Positions 55,091 to 63,416 of a stretch of DNA of 64,000 bases are shown here, in pieces. The DNA is from CAZSDP01 sp964605665. GTDB lineage: Bacteria; Planctomycetota; UBA8108; UBA1146. The stretch is from positions 115,369-179,368 of the forward strand of contig CAZSDP010000004.1 of the NCBI GenBank assembly GCA_964605665.1, written 5' to 3'. Numbering within the stretch: position 1 is the stretch's first letter; each line of letters starts with the position of its first letter. The translations under genes were made by a program, and so were the position numbers. The notes under the pieces are model-generated. The model was not told where the DNA came from. It worked only from the letters and a program-made list of their open reading frames with translations, and searched no databases.

Positions 55091-57181
55091 TTGAGGCGAG
55101 AGGGTGTCGCTCAAGATGTGGAGCTAGGACCAGAAATGCAGCGTTGGGTCGATCGAGATCGGGTGCCGCTGGACGCGGTGAGGCGATGCGCCACGCCTTC
55201 ATCCCAAACCGCGGGTTCGAGGGGCGCTGATCGCGTCGCCCACGCTCGATTCTCCTCCACTTCGGGTGTCGATCGTGATCGTAGGAGACGATACGAGAGC
55301 GGCCCGATTCTCCTCGCCATGCTGATGACCCTCGTTCTCTGCGGGGGCGATCTTGCCGTCGCTACCGATGTCGACATCGATGATGTTCTCGCATTGGGGA
55401 ACCCCATCGGTGTCGCAACTCTCGCGCCCGCGATTCCCACCGCCATCTGTTCATTAGAGGGTGGCGGATTCGCGGTGGTCACGGAATATCCGAGTCAGAT
55501 CTTCCTTCTCGATCAGCGTGGCAAGTTGACGAAACCAGCGATTCCCTTGCCGCAGCTCTACCGGCGACCTTGTGGAGTTGTTTTCGTAGAGGGCAATCGT
55601 TTCGTGATCGCCGATCGAAGTGGGATTTGGGGCATCGTCGATCTCGAAGGAGCGCTGGTTCGACAGTTGCCTGCTCCGCGCACTCCTTGGTGCCCGGGAG
55701 CGTTGGCGAAAGGACCCGGAGGGGATGAGTTGCTCGCAACCGATCGCTTGCGCGGTGAAGTCTACGCTTGCGACGAGAAGGGCGCACTTCTGCGGAGTTG
55801 GAGCGGATTCATCGATCCGGTCGCCATCGCTGCGGTGGGACGAAAGCTGTGGGTGAGTGACAAGGCACTGCATCGCATCGTCCCCGTCGATCGAACGATG
55901 ACCGAAGTCGACCTCGACGCGGGAATTGGCGATCACGGATCTGCTCCCGGATTACTCTCCGGTCCGATGGGACTTTGTGGAGTGGGGGATCGGATCGTGC
56001 TGGTCGCTGATCATCACAACCACCGCGTTCAGGTTTTTGGAACCCATGGGATCTCGATCCATGATTGGGGTCTCTTTGCCAAGACTCCTCGTCGAGCCGA
56101 TGGGTATCTGCACTATCCTGAGGCGATCGCCTTCGACCTGACGAACTTCGTTTGCGCAGTGCTCGAACCGAGCGAACGAAGAGTCCAATTTTATGGAATC
56201 CGTAGTTCGGAAGACGCGGGTGATTCATCCGGATCTTGGCAACAGTCCGATCTCTTGTCTCACTTCGGCAAAAATTGGGCTGTGGACAGAGATGGACGTT
56301 TGCTCGCGGTCGCAGAAGCGGATGCGGAACGGGTCACCGTATTCGGGCGGGGTCAAATTCCTCCCTTTGACGTCGATGATGTGGGAATGAGTGGGGCGCT
56401 CCCCGCGCAGTTTCGAACTCCCACCGGCATCGACTTTCTTCCCGGGACCCCATTTCCTCGATTTGTCGTCGCGGATCGAGGGAATTGCCGCCTTCAGCTT
56501 TTCGAAGTCCTCTTGCTCGAGAGCTCCACCTTGGTCCAAGACCCGACCTTCATCATCTTGGTCAAAGCGATCGATCTCGCTCTGTTGACTGCTCAAACGC
56601 CGGGCTGGCAAGCCGCGGTACCACCAAGACTCGGGGGGGTCGCTTGTTTGGACGACGGCACGATTGCCGTGTCCGACTCTGCGAATCAACGCATTCTCCT
56701 GATGAACCGGCAGTTTCGACCGCAAGGAGTCCTCCACACCCGGGAACGGCTCGCCGAGGTGAGTGACCTGGTTGCGGATGGCTCCGGCCTTCTCGTCGCC
56801 GATCAGCTTTCGGGAACTGTTTTGCGTTTTGAGCTCGAGGACCGCACCGTCGAAGTGATCGAGTCAGAGGCTGTTCGCCCAGTGGGGGTTTGTCGACACC
56901 CAGACGGTTCGATTTGGATCACGGATGCGCAGCGTCATGCGCTCTTGAGAATTCCCCCGGAAGGTGGCGCAGGCGAAGTGATCTTGGAAGGCCCAGGGGT
57001 CGGCGAGAAAGAACTCTATCGACCTCGGTCGGTGCGCATCGCTGAGGACGGATCGGTCTGGGTCCTCGACTTTGGCAATCACCGAGGCGTGGTCATCTCT
57101 CCCGATGGAACGATCGGGCACTTCGGGAGTCCTGAGTACTTACCTCCCACGAAGACGGTGAGCGAAGAGGAAGTGCGCTGA
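55091..57181 (+). CDS. NHL-repeat beta-propeller protein, exported
   Basis: Up to 696 residues. The start is uncertain: TTG at 55091 gives the longest form, ATG at 55136 and ATG at 55319 are alternatives. A hydrophobic signal (PILLAMLMTLVLCGGDLAVA) lies at residues 73-92 of the long form. The rest is a string of NHL-like blades such as ADHHNHRVQVFG, VADRGNCRLQLFE, VSDSANQRILLMN and LDFGNHRGVVISPDG, enough for one or two six-bladed propellers. NHL proteins act as binding scaffolds or lyases; no active site stands out. The stop overlaps the ATG of the next gene, so it belongs to an operon with the lipoprotein and the diheme peroxidase. Confidence 0.85.
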   Translation: MRREGVAQDVELGPEMQRWVDRDRVPLDAVRRCATPSSQTAGSRGADRVAHARFSSTSGVDRDRRRRYESGPILLAMLMTLVLCGGDLAVATDVDIDDVLALGNPIGVATLAPAIPTAICSLEGGGFAVVTEYPSQIFLLDQRGKLTKPAIPLPQLYRRPCGVVFVEGNRFVIADRSGIWGIVDLEGALVRQLPAPRTPWCPGALAKGPGGDELLATDRLRGEVYACDEKGALLRSWSGFIDPVAIAAVGRKLWVSDKALHRIVPVDRTMTEVDLDAGIGDHGSAPGLLSGPMGLCGVGDRIVLVADHHNHRVQVFGTHGISIHDWGLFAKTPRRADGYLHYPEAIAFDLTNFVCAVLEPSERRVQFYGIRSSEDAGDSSGSWQQSDLLSHFGKNWAVDRDGRLLAVAEADAERVTVFGRGQIPPFDVDDVGMSGALPAQFRTPTGIDFLPGTPFPRFVVADRGNCRLQLFEVLLLESSTLVQDPTFIILVKAIDLALLTAQTPGWQAAVPPRLGGVACLDDGTIAVSDSANQRILLMNRQFRPQGVLHTRERLAEVSDLVADGSGLLVADQLSGTVLRFELEDRTVEVIESEAVRPVGVCRHPDGSIWITDAQRHALLRIPPEGGAGEVILEGPGVGEKELYRPRSVRIAEDGSVWVLDFGNHRGVVISPDGTIGHFGSPEYLPPTKTVSEEEVR

Positions 57182-57786
57182 TGGTCATCGGACTCGGAGT
57201 GGCGATCGAATCGAAGTGGTGCTTCCCACAGATCAGAGTGACTCTGATCATCACCTGCTTCATTCTGATTTCCGTTTTTGGCTGCCAGGGGGGAACCCCA
57301 GAGGGTGTTCTTCCGGCAGATGCGTCCCCGTCGAAGGAACGGGCTGCCCCAGAATCTCGCCCTGCCGACGATGCGGTCGCGGGACCGACCTCGAGGAGGG
57401 CCTCCCCAAAGACGCTGACCAGCGATGGTCCATTGCCGGAACCTCCTTCAGGGCCAGGCTGGCTCAAGATGAGTAGTTGGGATGGGACCTACGTCCTCTC
57501 CTTTCAGTTCTCCGAAGAGATCCCCTTCAATGAGGAGATCGTGGTAGAGGGAGTCGTCTTTCGAGATGGTCGCCCTCTCCCCGACTCTGCGCTGGTCTAC
57601 TTCGATGGTGGAATGCCCCATCATGGCCATGGATTGGCAGTGCCAGTGGAGACAACACGCCTTCCCCACGGTGGATTCCGCGCGGAAGGAGTCCGTTTTC
57701 ACATGACGGGGCGATGGCTACTCACCGTCGATGTTCAGGAAGGGCCCTACTTGGAACGGGCTCACGCCTGGGTGAGGATCCGATGA
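57181..57786 (+). CDS. Lipoprotein with YtkA/FixH-like domain
   Basis: 201 residues with a lipoprotein signal (LIITCFILISVFGC, lipid Cys at residue 35), a Pro/Ala-rich linker and a beta-sandwich domain (about 95-201) with FNEEIVVEGVVF, DGGMPHHGHGL and GRWLLTVDV. The His-rich MPxHxHG loop is the YtkA/FixH pattern seen in copper- and oxidase-associated proteins. Overlaps with both neighbours (TGATG and ATGA) place it in the middle of a three-gene unit. It may bind a metal ion for, or dock, the peroxidase downstream (inference). Confidence 0.85.
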   Translation: MVIGLGVAIESKWCFPQIRVTLIITCFILISVFGCQGGTPEGVLPADASPSKERAAPESRPADDAVAGPTSRRASPKTLTSDGPLPEPPSGPGWLKMSSWDGTYVLSFQFSEEIPFNEEIVVEGVVFRDGRPLPDSALVYFDGGMPHHGHGLAVPVETTRLPHGGFRAEGVRFHMTGRWLLTVDVQEGPYLERAHAWVRIR

Positions 57787-59006
57787 TCGTTGTCGTTGTA
57801 TCTCTGCTATTGAACCTGGGCGTTGCCGATGACCCACTCCTCACCGAGTCTGATCGGGAGCGGGCATTACGATTTCAGCGGTCGGGGAGCTTCTCCCCCG
57901 ATCTCTCCAATGCTCATGGCCAGAAGAGTGAAGCAGTGCGTTTCGGTGAGTTGCTCTTTTCCGAAAAGGGCCTCTCAGGAGATGGTCAGCGTTCTTGTGC
58001 TACTTGCCACGATCCGGAACTCGATTTCGTGGATGGCGCGCAGCACCCCCGTGGGTTGTCGAATATTCCACGTGATACTCCCACGTTGTGGGATGTTGCC
58101 GGTCAACGATGGTGGGGTTGGGACGGTCGCTGGGATTCCTTGTGGATGCAGGCCATCGCTCCGATCGAGTCGCCGGTCGAGATGAAGGGAGACCGACTTC
58201 TCGCTCTCCGCTTCATCGAGTCAAGGAGCGAGCTAAAGCGTCAATACGAACAGATCTTCGGTGCTTTTCCCTCACTTGACCGACTTCCGCAGCGATCTCA
58301 AGATCGACTTGGACCAGTTCCCGAGTGGTTGGCACTCAGCGAGGAAAGACGACGAGAACTGAATCGTGCTTTCGTCAACCTCGGTAAAGCCATCGCGGCT
58401 TTTGAACGGACTCTGATCGGTCCGACGACCCCCTTTGATGAGTACTTAGCAGCCCTCGCGGCGGAGGACCGCGCTGCTGCTGCTCGTTATCCGGCGGCAG
58501 CAAGAAGAGGTCTACAGCTCTTCATGGGGAAGGCACTGTGTACTTCTTGCCACAATGGACCGCTCCTTTCCGACGGGGAATTTCACGATACAGGTCTGTT
58601 GACAAGCGGATCTGCGGCGAAAGACGCAGGGCGATATGGTGGAGCTCAAGAATTGCAGAAGAACCCCTTCCGAAGTGCCGGTGAATATTCCGATCACCCC
58701 GGCGGGGAGGCAGCGAAGCGAACCGCTCGCTTACAAAGGGATCCATCGATGTGGGGTGCGTTTCGGACTCCGCCGTTGAGATATCTGCGAAGAACTGCAC
58801 CCTACTTTCACAATGGTAGCGCCCCAGATCTCGAGACCGTTGTTCGATTCTATTCGCGTCGTGAAGGGGCGAGACCATCGACGGCGGGGCACGGCCATCA
58901 GGGAGAGACGCTGATGACGGCTCTTGGCCTGACAGAAGAAGAAGAGAGTGACCTGGTCCAGTTCTTGGAGACTCTCTCACCGGAGGCGGTGCCGACCAGT
59001 GAATGA
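57783..59006 (+). CDS. Diheme cytochrome c peroxidase/MauG-family protein
   Basis: About 407 residues from the ATG at 57783, which overlaps the lipoprotein stop. An N-terminal signal-like segment is followed by the CCP/MauG landmarks: heme 1 C72-AT-C75-H76, LGELLFSEKGLSGDG-type region (FGELLFSEKGLSGDG), RDTPTLWDVAGQ, W-DGR, heme 2 C253-TS-C256-H257 and FRTPPLRYLRRTAPYFHNG. The family reduces peroxide or oxidises protein residues in the periplasm. Although MauG works on another quinone cofactor, this gene is 44 kb away from qhp and no link is shown. A terminator follows at 59073. Confidence 0.93.
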   Translation: MIVVVVSLLLNLGVADDPLLTESDRERALRFQRSGSFSPDLSNAHGQKSEAVRFGELLFSEKGLSGDGQRSCATCHDPELDFVDGAQHPRGLSNIPRDTPTLWDVAGQRWWGWDGRWDSLWMQAIAPIESPVEMKGDRLLALRFIESRSELKRQYEQIFGAFPSLDRLPQRSQDRLGPVPEWLALSEERRRELNRAFVNLGKAIAAFERTLIGPTTPFDEYLAALAAEDRAAAARYPAAARRGLQLFMGKALCTSCHNGPLLSDGEFHDTGLLTSGSAAKDAGRYGGAQELQKNPFRSAGEYSDHPGGEAAKRTARLQRDPSMWGAFRTPPLRYLRRTAPYFHNGSAPDLETVVRFYSRREGARPSTAGHGHQGETLMTALGLTEEEESDLVQFLETLSPEAVPTSE

Positions 59007-59072
59007 AGAACTCGACGACAGTTCGTTGTCTCAGCGAGTTGCGCGCTCCTAGCGAACCGAGCTTCCAAAAAG

Positions 59073-59108
59073 AAAACGGCCCTCGTTCTGTTGAACGAGG
59101 GCCGTTTT
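59073..59108. terminator. Bidirectional terminator hairpin
   Basis: A perfect 16-bp stem (AAAACGGCCCTCGTTC with its complement) around TGTT. A-run and T-run at its two ends let it work on both strands, between convergent genes ending at 59006 and 59152. Confidence 0.9.
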
Positions 59109-59151
59109 CAGTAACTGAAGTCTACCGAGATCGCTCGAGGCACCCCTTCGA

Positions 59152-62100
59152 TTAGGGGCAGCTCGGGGCGGTGGTACACGTCAGCATTGAGTTGCTGAAG
59201 TCTGAATCTGGTCCGCACTCGGGGAAGGGCGCCAGCGGAGCTGGTCCACCTTCGAAGATCGAGTGCAGCAGGTAGATCGCATCGCTCAGGTCTCTCATAT
59301 CGTCATCGTTGGCATCGTGTGCCCGCTCGCAGTCCGGAGTCGGTGCGGCTGGCTCGAAGAGTGCCCGGATGCTCAAGATCGGGTCGGTGATGTCGATCGA
59401 TCCATCGGAGTTGATGTCACCTCGGACGAAGAAAGTCGTTTCGCAAGAGTCGAGAACGCCATTCAGATCACTGTCGAGGGCACCCGCTGCGATGTCGCAA
59501 CTATCGGGAATTCCGTTTTGGTTGCAGTCGGCGATGCTGCCGCCCGCGATGTCACAGCTATCGAGGACTCCGTTACCGTTGCAATCGTCGCCAGCGGTCT
59601 GGTCGAGGTCACATTCGTTCGGGATCGAGTCGCCGTCCACATCGGGATCTCCGGAATCGCAGAGACCATCCATGTCGGTGTCGGTTCCGTCATTTGCGAG
59701 GTCATACATACCGCTGGTGCAGTCGTCACAACCATCCATGTCGTCGTCAGAACACACGGTGTTGTCAAGTGGTGCACTATCGGTGGTGTCGAGCACGCCG
59801 TCATTGTCGTCATCGGTGTCGCCGAGGTCGCAAAGGCCGTCAGCGTCGGAGTCGGTTCCGTCGTTGGCGGGTGAGCTGATTCCGGCGACAGAACAATCGT
59901 CACAACCGTCGATATCACTGTCCGCACAGCTGAAGGGGTCGAGAGGAGCGTTGTCTGCGCCATCGAGGACCCCGTCGTTGTCATCGTCGGTATCACCGAG
60001 ATCGCACTGTCCGTCACTATCGCTATCGAGACCATCGTTGGCAGGAGCGTCAGTTCCACTGGTGCAATCGTCGCAGCCGTCCATGTCGGCGTCGCGACAG
60101 ATATTTGGATTCAGCGGGGCGCTGTCATCCACATCCGCAACGGTGTCATTGTCGGAATCGGGATCACCGAGATCACAGAGACCATCGTTGTCGGTGTCGG
60201 TACCGTCAGCGGCAGGATTGAACATTCCGCTGCTGCAGTCATCACAGCCGTCCATATCGGTGTCAGAGCAGATATTGGGATCGGTGTCATTACTGTCCGC
60301 GGCATCGAGGGCCCCGTCATTGTCGTCGTCGGGATCTCCGAGATCGCAGAGACCGTCCATATCGGTGTCGAGACCGTCGTTTGCAGGTGAACTGGTCCCA
60401 GCAACCGAGCAGTCATCACAGCCATCACCGTCGCTGTCGGCACAGCTCGACGCATTGAGCGGCGCGTTGTCTTGAGAATCGACGACGCCATCGTTGTCGT
60501 CATCGCTGTCTCCGAGGTCGCAGAGACCGTCGCTGTCGGTGTCGGTTCCGTCATTGGCTGGAGCACTCATGCCTGCCACGGAGCAATCATCACAGCCGTC
60601 TCCGTCGCTATCGGCACAGCTCGAGGAATTGAGCGGCGCGTTGTCCTGAGCATCCAGAACACCGTCGTTGTCATCGTCACTATCGCCGAGATCGCAGAGA
60701 CCGTCAGCATCGGTGTCGGTTCCGTCGTTTGCGGGTACCGGTGTCCCCGCCTGTGAACAGTCGTCACAGCTATCTCCATCGCTGTCAGTGCAGGCGAATG
60801 GATCGAGCGGGGCACTGTCGGATGTGTCCGCGACGGTATCGTTGTCGTCGTCGGTATCACCGAGATCGCACATTCCGTCACTGTCGGTGTCGGTCCCATC
60901 GCTGGCCGGGTTGTCAGTTCCACTGGAGCAGTCATCGCAACCGTCGAGGTCCGCGTCGCGGCATACACTTGGATTCAAGGGATCGGAGTCGGAAGTGTCC
61001 GCGACGGTGTCATTGTCGTCGTCGGGATCGCCGAGATCACACATTCCGTCCCCGTCGCTGTCGAGCCCGTCATTGTTGACGTTGAAGGAGCCACTCGAGC
61101 AGTCGTCGCAGCCGTCCATGTCGTTGTCGGAACAGAGACTCGCGTTGAGCGGAGCGGAATCGGCTCCGTCGGGGACTCCGTCGCCGTCGTCGTCAGTGTC
61201 GACACCGTTACAGATCAGGTCATTGTCGGTGTCGAGAGGGAGAGATTGGTCGTTCAGCGGATCAGACCCACACTGCACCTCTTGTGCATCGAAGGCGCCG
61301 TCGCCGTCGTCGTCAGTGTCGATGAGATCGCAGATCATATCACCGTCGAAGTCAGCAGGTACAGAAGCTGCGTCGAGGGGATCGGAGAAACACTGACCCT
61401 CCATCACATCTGTAAATCCATCTCCATCATCATCGGGATCGAGAGGGTCGCAGATAAGGTCACCGTCGAGGTCGGCGGGGATGGAGAGCGCATTCAGGGG
61501 GCTCGTTCCACACTGAGCTTCCGCAATGTCGGACCAGCCGTCACCATCGTCGTCCAGATCACCTGCATTGCAAAGACCGTCACTGTCATTGTCGAGACCG
61601 TCATTGAGTGGCTGGGGTAGTCCGGCATTGGTGCAGTCGTCGCAGGAGTCCATGTCGGTATCACCGCAGACAAACTGGTTGAATGGAGACGGATCCAGGT
61701 TGTCCGGAACGGTGTCGTTGTCGTCGTCGGTGTCACAGACATCGATCACGCCATCCATGTCATTGTCTGCTTCGCATTCATCGGGGATGCCATTGGCGTT
61801 GCAATCGGGAGCACCATTGGCGATTTCGGTACTGTCGAGAATCCCGTCATTGTCGCAATCTGCGCCACTAGGAGGAGGGGCAGTGATTGAGCCGGTCTGG
61901 TTGAAAATGTTCCTAGGCGAGTTTGGCACATTGCCACCACCTCGCACCCAGGAGAAGACCCCATCGGTAGGGAGGGATGCATAGCTGACCGAGTCTGGAC
62001 TCCCGGTGTAAGTGACATTGCCGCTGGTAAAAGTAGACAAGAAATTATCAGGCAAGATCATGTCGGGAGCTGGAGCGTTTTGTTGCGCGGCGAGCACGGC

Positions 62101-62418
62101 GTATCCATTGGTACCCACCAAGAATCGACGACCCGTGGTGTTCACCGGCGGCAGATTGGTGAGGAAAGCATTACCACCGGTGCTCGATTGAAGAACTGTG
62201 CCCGCAGTTGCCCAACCTTCATTGTCGCCGTCATCTTGCAATTCCACAAATTGGATCGTCCCGTCGCCATTGGTATAAAGCTCGGAGATCAACCACTTGT
62301 GATTTTCCGCTGCTGCATCTTCATGACCGAGGATCAGGACGAGGCAGACAAGAAAGAACAAAGACACCCTCGAACCGATGGTGCTTGAGAATAAATGGGT
62401 CACCCTTTGATCAGTCAT
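59152..62418 (-). CDS. Large secreted thrombospondin-type-3 repeat protein with dockerin-like tail
   Basis: About 1088 residues from the ATG at 62418 (GGAGGTC ten bases upstream). The signal peptide (RVSLFFLVCLVLILGHEDAAA) leads into a lamin-tail-like domain (residues 40-165, HKWLISELYTNGDGTIQFVE). Residues 180-1000 are calcium-binding TSP3 repeats, including ten copies of a unit of about 45-60 residues built from DGCDDCS, PANDGTDTD, DGLCDLGD and DDDNDG. Two loops, RGDINSDGSIDITDPI and HDANDDDMRDLSDAI, and a tail ending TTAPSCP follow. Extreme Asp content (well over a quarter in the repeats) suggests a rigid calcium-dependent rod on the cell surface. Confidence 0.92.
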   Translation of the reverse strand: MTDQRVTHLFSSTIGSRVSLFFLVCLVLILGHEDAAAENHKWLISELYTNGDGTIQFVELQDDGDNEGWATAGTVLQSSTGGNAFLTNLPPVNTTGRRFLVGTNGYAVLAAQQNAPAPDMILPDNFLSTFTSGNVTYTGSPDSVSYASLPTDGVFSWVRGGGNVPNSPRNIFNQTGSITAPPPSGADCDNDGILDSTEIANGAPDCNANGIPDECEADNDMDGVIDVCDTDDDNDTVPDNLDPSPFNQFVCGDTDMDSCDDCTNAGLPQPLNDGLDNDSDGLCNAGDLDDDGDGWSDIAEAQCGTSPLNALSIPADLDGDLICDPLDPDDDGDGFTDVMEGQCFSDPLDAASVPADFDGDMICDLIDTDDDGDGAFDAQEVQCGSDPLNDQSLPLDTDNDLICNGVDTDDDGDGVPDGADSAPLNASLCSDNDMDGCDDCSSGSFNVNNDGLDSDGDGMCDLGDPDDDNDTVADTSDSDPLNPSVCRDADLDGCDDCSSGTDNPASDGTDTDSDGMCDLGDTDDDNDTVADTSDSAPLDPFACTDSDGDSCDDCSQAGTPVPANDGTDTDADGLCDLGDSDDDNDGVLDAQDNAPLNSSSCADSDGDGCDDCSVAGMSAPANDGTDTDSDGLCDLGDSDDDNDGVVDSQDNAPLNASSCADSDGDGCDDCSVAGTSSPANDGLDTDMDGLCDLGDPDDDNDGALDAADSNDTDPNICSDTDMDGCDDCSSGMFNPAADGTDTDNDGLCDLGDPDSDNDTVADVDDSAPLNPNICRDADMDGCDDCTSGTDAPANDGLDSDSDGQCDLGDTDDDNDGVLDGADNAPLDPFSCADSDIDGCDDCSVAGISSPANDGTDSDADGLCDLGDTDDDNDGVLDTTDSAPLDNTVCSDDDMDGCDDCTSGMYDLANDGTDTDMDGLCDSGDPDVDGDSIPNECDLDQTAGDDCNGNGVLDSCDIAGGSIADCNQNGIPDSCDIAAGALDSDLNGVLDSCETTFFVRGDINSDGSIDITDPILSIRALFEPAAPTPDCERAHDANDDDMRDLSDAIYLLHSIFEGGPAPLAPFPECGPDSDFSNSMLTCTTAPSCP

Positions 62419-63416
62419 CAGACATGACCTCCATAAGTAGATGAGAGACGGTGCTCGGAATGTTTTTTTCAGTTGATGGTGAGCGAACATTCCGTCCGCT
62501 CTAAAACACCCTTCGACACCCAGTTTTTGACCTCTTCGGCCTGAGATGAGGGCCACCCCTAGAGGTCTACACATACCCGAAGACCTTTAATGTACTGGTC
62601 ATGTCGAGGCAATACAAACATATAGACAAAAAGTGCTGGACAGAGGTGCAACGACATGCAATTCGCATCAGTCCTGGCTAACATGACAGATACGACTTTG
62701 CGATCTAGTCGTCGATTTTCGTCCCGATGTCGAATCTGTTTCCTCGCCGGAGATGTTCCGTTGTTGCCTGATCTGTTCTAAATGATTGCTTTGGGCAGTT
62801 TTGTTGCTCCAGATTGAGTGGGTAACCAGTCGACCCAACAGGAGTCGACAACCCGCTGATAGGTGATTGTTTAGGTTTAAAAGTGATTTTCCTGGAATTC
62901 GTAGATGTTCCATGTAGGTTACTTTCGTAAATATAAATGCGGGTCCTTTGCGTTCAGCATACATGTATCACTCGAACTGATTGGCCGGTTTTACTCGAGG
63001 CCGAGTTCTTCGCAGGGTCTTTGCTTATTTTTTGGATCGCTCGCTATGTCATCCAGGGCTTCAGCTCCCTGATCGCCCGGTGTCCATTTGCTCCTCCTTG
63101 TGCTGGGGCTCGTAGGTGTTCGGTGACTGACAGCACTATTGAGGGGCGGTTCCGCTGAGAGACAGCGCCGCTGAGAGACAGCGCCGCTGAACAACAGGGC
63201 TCAAAATTATGAAATCGGCGACACGTTGAGAGGTGTGTGACTCTGAGCTGTCGCAGCTACTTGAAGAACGATTCCAATGGTCACGGAGCGACTGGTGGAG
63301 CGGGCAGAGCTGGTGATCTGACCGAACACCCTCTGGTCTCCCGATCCCACGTGAGACCTCCGTGACCACTGAGCTATCTGGCCGCCCAAATTTATCTGGG
63401 CTCGAGAGGTGTTGTG
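62419..63416. other. Intergenic region, lower GC, no gene supported
   Basis: About 1 kb between divergent TSP3 genes. It is visibly less GC-rich than its surroundings around 62600-63000, which fits a regulatory or acquired stretch. A structured part at 63278-63368 has GGTCACGGAG/CTCCGTGACC arms around further short stems. Frames of up to 98 codons here look random. The short GCCGCTGAGAGACAGC-type units at 63140-63190 (GCTGAGAGACAGCGCC twice) are a small direct repeat. Confidence 0.5.

Noticed and set aside
57783..59006. Assignment of the diheme peroxidase as MauG of an amine dehydrogenase
   Set aside because: It is in a different operon 44 kb from qhp, and CTQ biogenesis uses QhpD and QhpG rather than MauG.
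59263..61984. Plus-strand frames of 100-390 codons opposite the TSP3 gene
   Set aside because: They are antisense shadows of the Asp codons (GTC, GTCG repeats read as Val/Ser/Arg) and have no starts with ribosome-binding sites.
62668..62964. 98-codon minus-strand frame
   Set aside because: No ribosome-binding site, mixed composition and no recognisable segment.
63296..63385. Possible tRNA on the minus strand (D-arm-like TAGCTCAGTGGT after GGGCGG)
   Set aside because: No consistent cloverleaf could be drawn: the acceptor stem pairs at only six positions, there is no T-arm with a seven-base loop, no seven-base anticodon loop and no CCA.
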